DNA of 26,386 nucleotides, from contig UQIQ01000029.1 in assembly GCA_900541185.1 (NCBI GenBank), positions 1 to 26,386 on the forward strand, in the 5' to 3' direction. Shown here piece after piece: positions 26,082 through 26,386 of the stretch. Source of the stretch: an uncultured Collinsella sp. (lineage in GTDB: Bacteria; Actinomycetota; Coriobacteriia; Coriobacteriales; Coriobacteriaceae). The first letter of the stretch is position 1, and each line of letters opens with the position of its first letter. The notes under the pieces were generated by a model. That model did no database searches. It saw only the letters and a program-made list of their open reading frames with translations, and had not been told where the DNA came from. A program made the position numbers and the translations under genes.

Positions 26082-26357
26082 CTAATGGATAAGCTTGAAG
26101 TCCAAGTGCCCACGCGTGGTATTGACGCGCGAGACCTCGATGATCACGCGCTGCCCCAGCTCGTAACGGGTGCCCGTGTCGGCGCCCGTGAGCGTTAGCG
26201 CGTCCTCGTCGAACTCGAACCACTCGTTGTCCAGGCTCTTGATCGAAACCAAGCCTTCGACCTGCGTTAGATCCAAGCGCACAAAGAGGCCCATGCTGCT
26301 AACCCACGAGACGGTTCCGGCATAGCGCTCGCCTAGACGGTCCTCATAGTACTGGGC
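26082..26357 (-). CDS. rnr: RNase R, C-terminal S1 domain only
   Basis: The last roughly 91 residues of an RNase R/VacB 3'-5' exoribonuclease; the rest is beyond the contig end. The visible part is an S1 RNA-binding domain: YYEDRLGERYAGTVSWVSS, then GLFVRLD, VEGLVSIKSL and FEFDEDALTL, ending with RYELGQRVIIEVSRVN and HLDFKLI. This order is typical of the RNase R S1 region. RNase R works with SmpB-tmRNA in many bacteria, and smpB is 4 kb away on the same strand (context, not proof). Residues before QAQYYEDR would be read from adapter and are not real. Confidence 0.9.
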   Translation of the reverse strand, partial: AQYYEDRLGERYAGTVSWVSSMGLFVRLDLTQVEGLVSIKSLDNEWFEFDEDALTLTGADTGTRYELGQRVIIEVSRVNTTRGHLDFKLIH

Positions 26358-26386
26358 CTGTCTCTTATACACATCTCCGAGCCCAC
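26358..26386. other. Untrimmed Nextera read-2 adapter
   Basis: CTGTCTCTTATACACATCT followed by CCGAGCCCAC is the reverse complement of the Nextera read-2 adapter. Genomic sequence ends at 26357 or within a base of it. Confidence 0.98.

Overview
The window is one complete assembled contig of a high-GC, gene-dense bacterium. Untrimmed Illumina Nextera adapter sits at both ends (1-44 and 26358-26386), so the two outermost genes are cut by contig ends. The gene set and protein style suggest a gut Coriobacteriia (Actinomycetota), most likely Collinsella or a close relative. The grounds are ferredoxin-type glutamate synthase fragments of actinobacterial style, a DUF6273-like domain on a Ser/Thr kinase, a separate flavin reductase/rubredoxin pair, and many hairpin repeats in the gaps. 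The genus is my inference; I could not search a database.

Layout, left to right. A DEAD-box RNA helicase (minus, 3' end missing). An FHA-domain protein and a membrane Ser/Thr kinase (plus), a phospho-signalling pair. A repeat-filled gap, then a copper operon on the plus strand: copA (Cu+ ATPase), copZ-like chaperone and csoR-like repressor, with a CsoR-type operator in front of copA and a long stem-loop between copA and copZ. A small membrane/zinc-ribbon protein faces a minus-strand amidohydrolase across a bidirectional terminator. Next come a minus-strand protein of unknown function and gltB-gltD (glutamate synthase, minus). Across a second repeat array, mntH (NRAMP Mn2+ transporter, plus). 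Then, mostly on the minus strand, rubredoxin and its upstream flavin reductase, smpB and an overlapping TPR gene, and tRNA-Glu(CTC) with tRNA-Gln(CTG). The right end holds an unknown plus-strand protein, an ArsC/Spx-type reductase, a VanZ-like membrane protein, a serine recombinase, and the last S1 domain of RNase R (minus, 5' part missing).

The strongest unexplained signal is a family of palindromic intergenic elements. Each has two 17-bp arms (consensus TGTCTCGATCTGTAACA and its reverse complement) whose starts lie exactly 42 bp apart. Nine full units occur at 1991, 5487, 5567, 5648, 5743, 11332, 18896, 18976 and 19056. The only unit that breaks the spacing carries an exact extra 15 bp, a tandem duplication. 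Units are arrayed with an 80-bp period (5.5-5.8 kb and 18.9-19.1 kb). Other hairpin families fill other gaps: GTTGCGGTGAAATA (8691, 21506), GGGGAC types (9073, 12457), and a CGGAAA...TCCC trio (23955-24125). No REP-associated transposase gene is present here to explain them.

Most genes are ordinary housekeeping or metal/redox functions. The parts worth following up are the 42/80-bp repeat geometry, the copA-copZ stem-loop, the kinase with a Tat-like internal membrane segment, and the recombinase with an inverted repeat at its 5' end.
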